A DNA stretch of 27,438 nucleotides from a virus. Position numbers and translations under genes: made by a program. The stretch is taken from IMG/VR virus record IMGVR_UViG_3300025276_000173, positions 1 to 27,438 of that record; one strand, 5' to 3'. The notes beneath the pieces are model-generated. The model was not told the DNA's origin, made no database searches, and saw nothing but the letters and a program-made list of their open reading frames with translations. Below are positions 5,649 through 12,879 of the stretch, in pieces (the stretch's first letter is position 1; the number at the start of each line of letters is the position of its first letter).

Positions 5649-6389
5649 ATGTCAAGATTAAAAAGACCAGTACAAGAAAATGAAAATCCTAATCCTGCAA
5701 CAAAGTTTTTGCAATGGAAATCAAACGATCAAAATTTTGAGTTCTACAACAAAGAAGCAGGAGAAAAAGTAAAGGTTGAACTACCATTAAAAGTTTTGTT
5801 CCTAGAACACTACCATACTGTTAAGGGTTGGAGTGATAGCGCAAACAGTGGTATTTGGAGCAATGAAGTTTATTCTATTGGTAAAGAAGAATTTGAGGTT
5901 AAAAGCTCAAACGGTACAATCTGCAAAGGTGTGTACAAAGACAATAGAAGTTTGATTAAAAATGCTGGAGGTGTATATCACAGAAGTATTTATTGCATGA
6001 CACCAGAAGGCGAAATTGTAAACCTACAACTTAAAGGAGCTGTTATTGGTGGTTTAGATGCTGAGACTTCAGTAGATGGAAAACCTGTAAATGGTTGGAG
6101 TGATTTTTATTCTGGAGATAAAAAGAAAAAAATAAAAGGGGTTTCCCATTTATTAGACAATCAATGGATTGAAATCAAACAAGCAAAGCAAGGTAAAAAA
6201 GGTGCTGTAAAATACACAATACCATTTTTTGAAGTTGGTAAATCAATTACACCAGTACAGGATAACCTTGCAAACATAGCTTCTGAAAAATTACAGAAAT
6301 ATATGGATTCCTACTTTACAAAAGAATCTGTAACAGAGGTTGAGGAAGTAGAAGTGTTAGCTGAAAGTTTAGAAAGTTTAACCTTTTAA
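5649..6389 (+). CDS. Replication-associated protein, possible phage ssDNA-binding protein
   Basis: This is a 246-residue protein. A conserved-looking core spans about 15-215 (NPATKFLQWKS..., HTVKGWSD, GIWSNEV, AGGVYHRSIYCM, NLQLKGAV, GWSDFYSG) with many predicted beta strands. A flexible acidic tail of about 20 residues ends in E-S-L-T-F. A beta-rich core plus an acidic tail with a terminal aromatic is the design of phage and bacterial SSBs (T7 gp2.5, E. coli SSB), and the gene lies at the head of the replication module. The OB fold itself is not demonstrable by eye, so the SSB role is inference. Proteins of this type recur in flavobacterial phages (recollection). Confidence 0.65.
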   Translation: MSRLKRPVQENENPNPATKFLQWKSNDQNFEFYNKEAGEKVKVELPLKVLFLEHYHTVKGWSDSANSGIWSNEVYSIGKEEFEVKSSNGTICKGVYKDNRSLIKNAGGVYHRSIYCMTPEGEIVNLQLKGAVIGGLDAETSVDGKPVNGWSDFYSGDKKKKIKGVSHLLDNQWIEIKQAKQGKKGAVKYTIPFFEVGKSITPVQDNLANIASEKLQKYMDSYFTKESVTEVEEVEVLAESLESLTF

Positions 6390-6391
6390 CA

Positions 6392-6811
6392 ATGGTTAAG
6401 GAGATGTTTTTTGAGGTGCGTGAACAAGAAGTTGCGCACCTTCTACAAGAGGTTGAAGATGGAAATATACCAGCACTATCAACATACGGAAATCTTAAAA
6501 GATGCCAAGCATTATACGCTGAAGCAATTAAGCAAATAGAAAATTATGCTTTTGATGAAGCCAATAATTATACAGAAAAAACTTTTAAAGATTCTGGTTT
6601 TGTTTTCGAAAAAAGAAACGGTGGTATTAGATTCTCTTTTAAACACATAGAAGAATGGAATCAAGCTGAGAAAACAAAAAAAGAAATAGAAGAAAGATCA
6701 AAACAAGCATACTTCGCTATGCAAAGAAGTTTACTGGTAGGTACACAAGATGGAGAAATTGTAGAAGTGCCAAAAGTAACATATACAAAAGATTCACTAA
6801 TCGTAAGATAA
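6392..6811 (+). CDS. Unknown early protein, helical
   Basis: This 139-residue protein begins two bases after the preceding stop. It has helical segments throughout (VAHLLQEVEDG, YAEAIKQIENYAFDEANNY, EEWNQAEKTKKEIEERSKQAYFAM) and a short beta-like end (VEVPKVTYTKDSLIVR). The layout resembles small helical phage recombination or replication accessory proteins, but no motif identifies it. An in-frame ATG at 6404 is an alternative start. Confidence 0.7.
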   Translation: MVKEMFFEVREQEVAHLLQEVEDGNIPALSTYGNLKRCQALYAEAIKQIENYAFDEANNYTEKTFKDSGFVFEKRNGGIRFSFKHIEEWNQAEKTKKEIEERSKQAYFAMQRSLLVGTQDGEIVEVPKVTYTKDSLIVR

Positions 6812-6817
6812 AATAAT

Positions 6818-6988
6818 ATGGTAATCACAAGAGAAGCACAAGAACGAATTGTTTACGAATATACAAAAGAACACACAACAAAAGAAGTATTAGGGTTCAT
6901 TGATGGAATAGAAGCAACAATATCTTTAATGATAAAAATACAAAAGGATCAAAACAATTTTTATAAAAGCCTAAACCATGAGCAGTAA
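6818..6988 (+). CDS. Small early protein, unknown
   Basis: This 56-residue ORF starts with an ATG six bases after the previous stop and overlaps the following ORF by 11 bases. It has a polar N-terminus rich in Thr, Glu and Lys and a hydrophobic-periodic helix (VLGFIDGIEATISLMIKI). No family is recognised. Confidence 0.55.
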   Translation: MVITREAQERIVYEYTKEHTTKEVLGFIDGIEATISLMIKIQKDQNNFYKSLNHEQ

Positions 6989-7091
6989 AACACAAAGAAT
7001 GAAAGAGTTTTTAGACTGGATGAACAATAAAGTAAAAAGTATCCATGTAATGACAAACAAAGAATTTGTGAACATACTTGATAAGATGTAA
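6978..7091 (+). CDS. Tiny early ORF, unknown
   Basis: This 37-residue ORF overlaps the end of the preceding ORF by 11 bases and is the last before a long A/T tract. It is basic with a Trp-Met pair (FLDWMNNKVKSI). Its reality rests only on the coupled arrangement. Confidence 0.4.
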   Translation: MSSKTQRMKEFLDWMNNKVKSIHVMTNKEFVNILDKM

Positions 7092-7123
7092 AACGCAACA
7101 CTTCAACACTTTTTTGCCAATAT

Positions 7124-7203
7124 TAGATTTGTCAAAAAAAAAAAAAAAATAAAAAAAAAAATTTTTAAAAATTTTTTGTACTAATGCAACATTAAACTGT
7201 TGC
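7124..7203 (+). promoter_or_regulatory. Promoter-like element, pure A/T tract and small hairpin before the primase-helicase
   Basis: TAGATTTG at 7124-7131 matches the Bacteroidota TAnnTTTG element, although no well-spaced -33 TTTG is obvious. It is followed by 44 bases of only A and T (7134-7177), including runs of 16 and 11 A. A perfect hairpin then follows, GCAACA (7186-7191) with TGTTGC (7198-7203), ending 14 bases before the start codon. The tract could be a bent or unwinding element; the hairpin may tune translation. Confidence 0.45.
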
Positions 7204-7217
7204 GAAATCAAAAAAAA

Positions 7218-9599
7218 ATGATAATCACGCTTTTTAAGAACATAAAAGAAACAAACACACCTTACCATCTAAATATTGATGATGTCTTGTTACGTATTAA
7301 AAGAGGGGATTCTAAAGAGAAGATTTTAGCAATTAGAAATGAAAAGGAAAAACAGAAAAGACAAGAACTAAAAAAGAACTTACCATCTATTTGTTTTTCT
7401 GGAACGTTTAGAGAACGCTCTGCTAAAAAATTAATAAACCATTCTGGCTTAATATGTTTAGACTTTGATGACTTTAAAAATGAGCAGGATTTAATTGATT
7501 ATAAAGCTAGTTTCTTACAAGATAAATTTGTATATTGTTGTTTTATATCCCCTTCTGGAAATGGTTTAAAAGTGTTGGTTAAAATACCAGCAGAAAAACA
7601 CAACCATAAAAAATACTTTGATTCTTTAAAGGAGTATTTTGATACCTCACATTTTGATATATCTGGAAGTGATGTAAGTAGGGTTTGTTATGAATCGTAT
7701 GATCCAGATATTTATGTAAATAAAGATTCAGTAGTATTTAATGAAATATTAGATACTAAGGAATACCTACACCATGATACGGATAACTTTAAAGTACCTC
7801 TTAAAGAAAAAGGGGAAATCATAAAAAGACTTGATAAGTGGTTTGATAAGAACTTTGGCAATGTACAAGGCGAAAGGAACTCTAATATTTTTAAGTTAGC
7901 TTGTGCTTTCTCTGAATTTGGGATAGATCAATACACTACTGAAACACATTTTTCTAAATTCATTCAAAAGGATTTTACTAAGACAGAAATTCAACGAACT
8001 ATCCAATCTGGTTATAAAAAAACCAAATCTACATTTGACACCAAATACTTTGAGGATAACGATATTACAGACTATGTTAATAGACAATATTTATCTGGTG
8101 TTTCACAAGAGAAAATAGAAAAAGAATTAGAGTCTAGGGGATATGATGCAGAAGATATTGATACTGTTATCACAGAAGCCAAAGAAAATGAATCTATTGA
8201 TATATTTTGGACTGTTTCATCAAGAGGAAAAGTTACTATTATCTCTAAAAAACTTAAAGACTATTTAAGACAAAAAGGATATTACAAATTCTATCCAGAA
8301 GGCTCTGAGTCTTTTGTATTTGTAAAGGTAGAATCTAACTTAATAGATTTTACAACAGAGGACAAAATCAAAAGCACATTATTAAAGGAACTTGAAGAAA
8401 ATAAACAATATGAAGTTTATGAATTTCTAGCGGTAAACACACGATATTTTAAAGAGGACTATTTAAACATTTTAGATTCCATCTCCGTATCTATGAAGCA
8501 AGACACTAGAGAAGCAGCGTATTGTTATTACAGGAATTGTATTGTAGAAGTTACAAAGAAAGGTTTGAAAACTATAAAATACATAAATTTAGATGGGTAT
8601 GTTTGGAAAGATAGCGTAATAGATAGAGACTTCTCTATCTCAAATAACCACACAAACGATTATCAAACTTTTATTCGTAGAATCTCTGGAGACAATGATA
8701 ATAATGTACTAAGTTTTGAAACTACTATTGGTTACTTAATGCATGGTTTTAAGAACAAAGGTTATTCTCCTGCTGTTATTTTAAACGATGAAGTAATATC
8801 AGAGAACCCAGAAGGAGGAACAGGGAAAGGAATCATTGTAGATGCTTTAAAAAACTTAAAGAAGGTGGTTATTTTGGATGGTAAATCCTTTGATAAAAAC
8901 AAAGCATTTGCTTACCAAGTAGTAACAACATCAACACAAGTTTTAGTATTTGATGATGTTAAAAAGAAGTTTGATTTTGAAGGTTTGTTCTCTTTAATTA
9001 CAGAGGGTATCACACTGGAAAAGAAAAACAGAGATGCAATAAAATTAGACTTCTACCAATCTCCAAAGATTGTTATTACAACCAACTACGCAATTAATGG
9101 TACTGGAAACTCACACGAAAGAAGAAAGTGGGAACTTGAATTAGCACAACACTACAACGCAAAGAATACTCCATTTGATGAATTTGGTAAAATGCTACTA
9201 GATGACTTCTCAGATGATGAATGGTTGCGATTTGATAACTACATGATTTCAAACTTACAGAAGTTTTTAAAGCTAGGCTTTGCTACTCCAGAGTTAAAGA
9301 ATTTAAAAACAAGAAAGTTTATTACTTCAACATCTTTTGAGTTTCACGAATGGGCAGAGGATGAACAAAATACATCAATAAAAAAATCAAGAGTATCTAA
9401 ATCAGAACTGTTTGAAGATTTCATAGAAGAATACACAGACTATAAGAAATGGCTAAGAAAGAAAACCTTTCAGAATTGGCTTAAACAATACGCAAAGTTT
9501 AAAGATGTAAACTATGAAGAAGGAAACACAAACGGAACTCGCTGGTGCGATTTAGGATTTAAAGAACAAGAAATAGAATTAGACCAAATACCATTTTAA
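7218..9599 (+). CDS. Primase-helicase: BT4734/VirE-like N-terminal domain plus SF3/D5-like helicase
   Basis: This 793-residue replication protein has two halves. Residues about 55-170 form a BT4734/VirE-type, AEP-primase-like region with LDFDD (D82, D84, the h-D-h-D metal motif), SPSGNGLK (111-118) and a downstream SDVSRVCYESYDPD block. Residues about 500-650 form an SF3/D5-like ATPase with Walker A GGTGKG (533-538), Walker B VLVFDD (575-580) and sensor-like TTN (621-623). It should prime and unwind phage DNA. Residues 190-330 hold a PriCT-like helical linker. I start at the ATG at 7218, since the upstream TTG at 7200 lies in the hairpin. It is followed closely by the DnaA-like gene. Confidence 0.88.
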   Translation: MIITLFKNIKETNTPYHLNIDDVLLRIKRGDSKEKILAIRNEKEKQKRQELKKNLPSICFSGTFRERSAKKLINHSGLICLDFDDFKNEQDLIDYKASFLQDKFVYCCFISPSGNGLKVLVKIPAEKHNHKKYFDSLKEYFDTSHFDISGSDVSRVCYESYDPDIYVNKDSVVFNEILDTKEYLHHDTDNFKVPLKEKGEIIKRLDKWFDKNFGNVQGERNSNIFKLACAFSEFGIDQYTTETHFSKFIQKDFTKTEIQRTIQSGYKKTKSTFDTKYFEDNDITDYVNRQYLSGVSQEKIEKELESRGYDAEDIDTVITEAKENESIDIFWTVSSRGKVTIISKKLKDYLRQKGYYKFYPEGSESFVFVKVESNLIDFTTEDKIKSTLLKELEENKQYEVYEFLAVNTRYFKEDYLNILDSISVSMKQDTREAAYCYYRNCIVEVTKKGLKTIKYINLDGYVWKDSVIDRDFSISNNHTNDYQTFIRRISGDNDNNVLSFETTIGYLMHGFKNKGYSPAVILNDEVISENPEGGTGKGIIVDALKNLKKVVILDGKSFDKNKAFAYQVVTTSTQVLVFDDVKKKFDFEGLFSLITEGITLEKKNRDAIKLDFYQSPKIVITTNYAINGTGNSHERRKWELELAQHYNAKNTPFDEFGKMLLDDFSDDEWLRFDNYMISNLQKFLKLGFATPELKNLKTRKFITSTSFEFHEWAEDEQNTSIKKSRVSKSELFEDFIEEYTDYKKWLRKKTFQNWLKQYAKFKDVNYEEGNTNGTRWCDLGFKEQEIELDQIPF

Positions 9600-9603
9600 A
9601 AAC

Positions 9604-9999
9604 ATGATAGAAAATTTAGAAATACTTAGAAATTTAATTATTAAAAACTTCAAAATTGATCCATTGGATAAAAGTAGAGAAAGAAATATTGTAGATGCAA
9701 AAAAAGTTTTTACACTAATTGCATTTAATGAAATAAACGGATTCTCATATACAACAGTATCTAGGTTCATGGGTTACCATCATGCTACATTAATACACCA
9801 TGTAAAAACAGCAAAAGACTTAATAGAATATGATTCTAAATTTAAAGAGATGTACTCAAAAATTGAATCAGAATTTTTCTTTTTAAACAAATCTATAATT
9901 AAAAAAGAAATAGAAGCAGAGCTGATTTTATTAGACATCAGAATAAATAAACTCAAAGAAATTTACCATCAAAACGAAGAACACAGTGTTGCAGTTTAG
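9604..9999 (+). CDS. DnaA domain IV-like DNA-binding protein
   Basis: This 131-residue protein has residues about 20-90 following the DnaA C-terminal (domain IV) pattern. It shows K-S-R-E-R-N-I-V-D-A-K (23-33), a basic HTH (SYTTVSRFMGY) and the signature GYHHATLIHHVK (57-68), which corresponds to the G-x-D/H-H-A-T-V-x-x-A/H block that reads DnaA boxes. No AAA+ domain is present, so it binds DNA without ATP-driven assembly. A basic/acidic helical tail follows. It sits 4 bases after the primase-helicase and overlaps the helicase gene by 14 bases. I infer an origin-binding or helicase-recruiting role. I found no clear TTATCCACA-type box in the window. Confidence 0.75.
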   Translation: MIENLEILRNLIIKNFKIDPLDKSRERNIVDAKKVFTLIAFNEINGFSYTTVSRFMGYHHATLIHHVKTAKDLIEYDSKFKEMYSKIESEFFFLNKSIIKKEIEAELILLDIRINKLKEIYHQNEEHSVAV

Positions 10000-11236
10000 A
10001 CCATACCAACAAACAATCATAGAGGAAGGTACAAAGCGTTTGTCTAGGCTTCGCATTATATTATTAGCTATGGAGGTAAGAACTGGTAAAACACTTACTT
10101 CTTTAGGCATAGCTGATAAGATGCACATAAACTCTGTATTGTTTATTACTAAGAAGAAAGCAATATCTTCTATCAAAGCTGATTACAAGCTGCTGAATCC
10201 TAGCTATTCAATTAACATAACAAACTATGAAGCAGTACACAAAGTAACAGCAAATGATTATGATCTAATAATTGTTGATGAATCTCATTCACTTGGTGCA
10301 TTTCCTAAAGCATCAGTTAGAACAAAACGTATTAAAGAGATCATAGGAAGCAAGTACTGTATTTTATTAAGTGGAACACCAACCCCAGAAAGCTGGTCGC
10401 AAATCTTTCATCAGTTTTGGATTAGTGAGTATTCTCCATTTCCTCACAATTCATTTTACGCTTGGGCGAAAAACTATGTGAACGTAACACAGAAATTTGT
10501 AGCACATGGAAACAAAGCCAATGATTACTCTGGAGCTAATGAAAACCTTATTAGACAAAAATTGTCCAAATACATTATCTCATTCTCACAAAGCCAAGCA
10601 GGTTTTACATCAAAAGTAAACGAACATATCCTTGAAGTAGAGATGAAACCAACAACATATAAGCTCGTTAAAACCATTGAAAAGGATTTAGTATATGAAG
10701 GGAAGAATGGTGGTGTAATATTAGCAGATACACCTGTTAAATTAATGCAGAAAGTGCATCAACTATACAGTGGAACTATTAAGCTAGAAGATGGCAGTGC
10801 AACTATTATAGATAACAGCAAAGGATTGTTTATTCAACAGAAGTTCAAAGGAAAGAAGATAGGAATTTTCTACAAGTTCAAAGAGGAATTAAAGCTATTG
10901 CAGTCAGTCTTTGGAGATGATCTAACAACAGACTTGGAGGAGTTCAACACAACCAATAAAAACATAGCACTCCAAATAGTATCTGGTAGGGAAGGGATCA
11001 GCCTATCAAAAGCAGATTACTTGGTTTATTTCAATATAGATTTTAGTGCAACATCTTACTGGCAAAGTAGAGATAGACTAACAACTAAAGATAGGATGCA
11101 GAACGATGTGTATTGGATATTCTCTAAAGGAGGATTAGAGCAAAAGATATACGAGCGAGTATTGGAAAAAAAATCATTTACAACTAAACATTATGAGCGA
11201 AGCACAATATCAAAACAAGTTGATCAAACAATATGA
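9986..11236 (+). CDS. SNF2/DEAD-type superfamily 2 helicase
   Basis: This 416-residue SF2 ATPase shows Q-like RPYQQ (5-9), motif I EVRTGKT (30-36), motif II DESH (98-101), motif III SGTPTPE (129-135) and motif V VSGREGISLSKAD (about 332-344). Motif VI follows as QSRDR (360-364). The pattern and small size match phage SNF2-like helicases thought to act in replication, recombination or branch migration. The start is GTG at 9986 (TTG at 9989 also possible), inside the end of the DnaA-like gene. The end overlaps the VRR-NUC gene by 44 bases, so helicase and nuclease are coupled and probably cooperate. Confidence 0.9.
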   Translation: MLQFRPYQQTIIEEGTKRLSRLRIILLAMEVRTGKTLTSLGIADKMHINSVLFITKKKAISSIKADYKLLNPSYSINITNYEAVHKVTANDYDLIIVDESHSLGAFPKASVRTKRIKEIIGSKYCILLSGTPTPESWSQIFHQFWISEYSPFPHNSFYAWAKNYVNVTQKFVAHGNKANDYSGANENLIRQKLSKYIISFSQSQAGFTSKVNEHILEVEMKPTTYKLVKTIEKDLVYEGKNGGVILADTPVKLMQKVHQLYSGTIKLEDGSATIIDNSKGLFIQQKFKGKKIGIFYKFKEELKLLQSVFGDDLTTDLEEFNTTNKNIALQIVSGREGISLSKADYLVYFNIDFSATSYWQSRDRLTTKDRMQNDVYWIFSKGGLEQKIYERVLEKKSFTTKHYERSTISKQVDQTI

Positions 11237-11435
11237 AGCAGAAGGATATTATGTATTAAAGCTGATAAAAACAAATAAAAACGGAATACCAGACCTATTG
11301 GCTGTAAAGCCAGACGATGTTAAATTCATCGAAGTAAAAGGAGCAACAACTCCTGTATCAAAATTACAAGAATATAGAATTAAAGAACTTAAAAAATTAG
11401 GATTCGATGCAACAATTAAAAGAGCAGAACATTAA
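11193..11435 (+). CDS. VRR-NUC domain endonuclease
   Basis: This 80-residue, single-domain nuclease of the VRR-NUC family has the PD-(D/E)xK signature as GIPDLLAV (D34) and EVKG (E47, K49). It is preceded by a conserved-type N-terminal helix (EAQYQNKLIKQYEAEGYYVLKL). Stand-alone phage VRR-NUC proteins act as structure-specific nucleases, often proposed as Holliday-junction resolvases. It overlaps the SNF2 helicase by 44 bases, suggesting that the two work on the same recombination or replication intermediates. The length is typical for phage members. Confidence 0.9.
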   Translation: MSEAQYQNKLIKQYEAEGYYVLKLIKTNKNGIPDLLAVKPDDVKFIEVKGATTPVSKLQEYRIKELKKLGFDATIKRAEH

Positions 11436-11637
11436 TCTTCCAGACTTTATCACAATGACAAATTATTGTGAAGAAAAAGGATATGAAGTAGAGTTTATTA
11501 AATCAAGAAAGGGAATTACTTGTGATATATACAAAGAAAATCAACTACTAAAGTCTGGTTCAATAATATTTCAATCATGTATTGAAGCACAGAAAGATAG
11601 TTATTCTAAAATATATAAAGCACTTCTAAAATGTTAA
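11407..11637 (+). CDS. Small early protein, unknown
   Basis: This 76-residue ORF begins at ATG 11407 inside the end of the nuclease gene. An in-frame ATG at 11455 (MTNYCEEKGYEVEF) would avoid the overlap and gives 60 residues, which I consider at least as likely. It reads as a short alpha/beta protein (EVEFIKSRKGITCDIYKENQLLKSG) and overlaps the sigma-like gene by 7 bases. No family is recognised. Confidence 0.6.
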   Translation: MQQLKEQNINLPDFITMTNYCEEKGYEVEFIKSRKGITCDIYKENQLLKSGSIIFQSCIEAQKDSYSKIYKALLKC

Positions 11638-12101
11638 AAAAAGTTTACCAAGACCATAACAAATGGATTAACACCGTACTGAATTTCGGATGTACCAAAA
11701 CAGAAGCAGAAGATATTGTTGGAGATATGTATGTCATCATAGGAACAATGCTTAATAAAGGCTTAAATATTTCTTATGGTTCAGAAGTAAACTATTTTTA
11801 TATATACAGAACATTAAAAACAACCTTTTTTAAAATGTATAATAAAAAGAAAAAAGAAAACAAAACTTCTATTGATTTAGTAGTTAATCTTTCTACTGGA
11901 GAATACATAGACTACAACGAAGCAAACAAAGTTGTAGAAGCTGAACTGCAAAATCTACACTGGTACGACCAAAAAGTATATAACATGATACAAGATGAAT
12001 ACTCAATTACAGAACTATCAAATAAAACTAATATCTCATATCATTCGCTTTACAATACATTTAGAAAAGTAAAAGATAGATTAAAAGAAAAAGTAAAATA
12101 A
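11631..12101 (+). CDS. Sigma-70 family-like RNA polymerase sigma factor, late-gene activator candidate
   Basis: This 156-residue protein has the two-domain outline of a small ECF-like sigma factor. Residues about 8-70 resemble region 2 (W-I-x-x-V-L-x-F-G ... E-A-E-D-I-V-G-D-M-Y, 25-34, then a basic helix). Residues about 108-152 resemble region 4 with an HTH (DEYSITELSNKTNISYHSLYNTFRKVKDRL). A charged linker at 72-107 separates them. It is the last sizeable early gene, some 490 bases before the first late-promoter-like TATTATATA. Such factors occur upstream of terminase genes in flavobacterial phages (recollection). I infer that it redirects host RNA polymerase to the late motifs. A plain HTH regulator is the alternative. 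Confidence 0.7.
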   Translation: MLKKVYQDHNKWINTVLNFGCTKTEAEDIVGDMYVIIGTMLNKGLNISYGSEVNYFYIYRTLKTTFFKMYNKKKKENKTSIDLVVNLSTGEYIDYNEANKVVEAELQNLHWYDQKVYNMIQDEYSITELSNKTNISYHSLYNTFRKVKDRLKEKVK

Positions 12102-12229
12102 TGAAACTAGGAAACTTAATAGAACGGATCACATATTACACAGGAATCAAATACATCTGGAAGAAACTCTATCCAAATTGTAAGTGTAAAGAAAGACAAC
12201 AGAACCTAAATGATATTGAATTATGGTAG
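12101..12229 (+). CDS. Small conserved-looking phage protein, unknown
   Basis: This 42-residue ORF overlaps the sigma-like stop by one base and the next gene by 7 bases. It has an amphipathic N-terminal half (LIERITYYTGIKYIWKKLYP) followed by N-C-K-C-K-E-R, a Cys pair. A similar small protein with a T-G-I-K core and a C-x-C motif follows the sigma-like gene in other flavobacterial phages (recollection). The function is unknown. Confidence 0.65.
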   Translation: MKLGNLIERITYYTGIKYIWKKLYPNCKCKERQQNLNDIELW

Positions 12230-12411
12230 AAGATAAAATTATATGGCAAGGTGTTAAAGAAAGAATTACATCTAAAATGTCTAACCAAGATTTTAAAACA
12301 ATGTGCAGACTTCATGCAAAGTATTTCAATCATAAGTACTCAGAACCCTGCACTTGTAACAAAAATAGATTAAGACAATGGATAGAACAACTAAACAATA
12401 AATTATTATGA
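12223..12411 (+). CDS. Small Cys/His protein, possible zinc-binding, unknown
   Basis: This 62-residue protein has a centre reading MCRLHAKYFNHKYSEPCTCNK. Here Cys, His, His and a C-x-C pair are arranged so that a zinc site is plausible, followed by a basic helix (RLRQWIEQL). The start ATG overlaps the preceding stop, and the end overlaps the next gene by ATGA. It lies in the same tight string of small genes between the sigma-like factor and the terminase. No function can be assigned. Confidence 0.65.
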   Translation: MVEDKIIWQGVKERITSKMSNQDFKTMCRLHAKYFNHKYSEPCTCNKNRLRQWIEQLNNKLL

Positions 12412-12554
12412 ATAGCATAGAATTAAAACCAACAGAAAAAAAAGACCATTACAGACTTATTTTAAACGGAGTAGATGTAACAGGAGAACAAGAGCGAAGT
12501 GTCTTTAGACATCTGCTCGAAGTTGTAGATAACGGAATAGAAGTAGGAAATTAA
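12408..12554 (+). CDS. Small protein, unknown
   Basis: This 48-residue ORF starts by ATGA overlap with the preceding gene. It looks like a short beta-beta-alpha unit (HYRLILNGVDVTGEQERSVFRHLLEVVDNG). It is the last gene of the early string; the late region starts after a 76-base AT-rich gap containing the TATTATATA element. Confidence 0.6.
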   Translation: MNSIELKPTEKKDHYRLILNGVDVTGEQERSVFRHLLEVVDNGIEVGN

Positions 12555-12594
12555 AAAATAATTACATAAAAAAAATAAAAACACCTTCTTTTTC

Positions 12595-12603
12595 TATTAT
12601 ATA
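12595..12603 (+). promoter_or_regulatory. Late-promoter-like TATTATATA element before the packaging operon
   Basis: TTTTTC precedes TATTATATA (12595-12603), which is followed by AGT, as at 21073. Here no ATG lies 12 bases on; the first good start is 12631. Conservation without an adjacent start favours a promoter over a translation signal. Confidence 0.5.
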
Positions 12604-12630
12604 AGTAATCAATATTGAATTTTTTTGATT

Positions 12631-12879
12631 ATGGATGGAAGAAAGAACAATAAAGGTCATGTAGGGAAAGCTGGTAGAAAGTCTAAAGCTGATGAAATGC
12701 TTTTGATAGAAAGACTAAGCCAACACATTGACAAAGATGAAGCTATATTAAAGCTTAAAGAATTAATGGATGCTGGAGATTTTAAAGCTATCCAACTGTA
12801 CATGGCTTATATGTATGGTAAACCAAAAGAAACAAAAGATATTACCATTAGTTCGGAGCAACCTTTGTTTGACTTATAA
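12631..12879 (+). CDS. terS: Putative terminase small subunit
   Basis: This 82-residue basic, helical protein begins with a Gly/Lys-rich arm (DGRKNNKGHVGKAGRKSK). Helices of the type seen in small TerS or its DNA-binding domain follow (ADEMLLIERLSQHIDKDEAILKLKELMDAGDFKAIQLYMAYMYGKP). The end overlaps the TerL start by one base, the usual TerS-TerL pairing. I choose ATG 12631 over a TTG at 12625. The identification rests mainly on position and general character. Confidence 0.7.
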   Translation: MDGRKNNKGHVGKAGRKSKADEMLLIERLSQHIDKDEAILKLKELMDAGDFKAIQLYMAYMYGKPKETKDITISSEQPLFDL

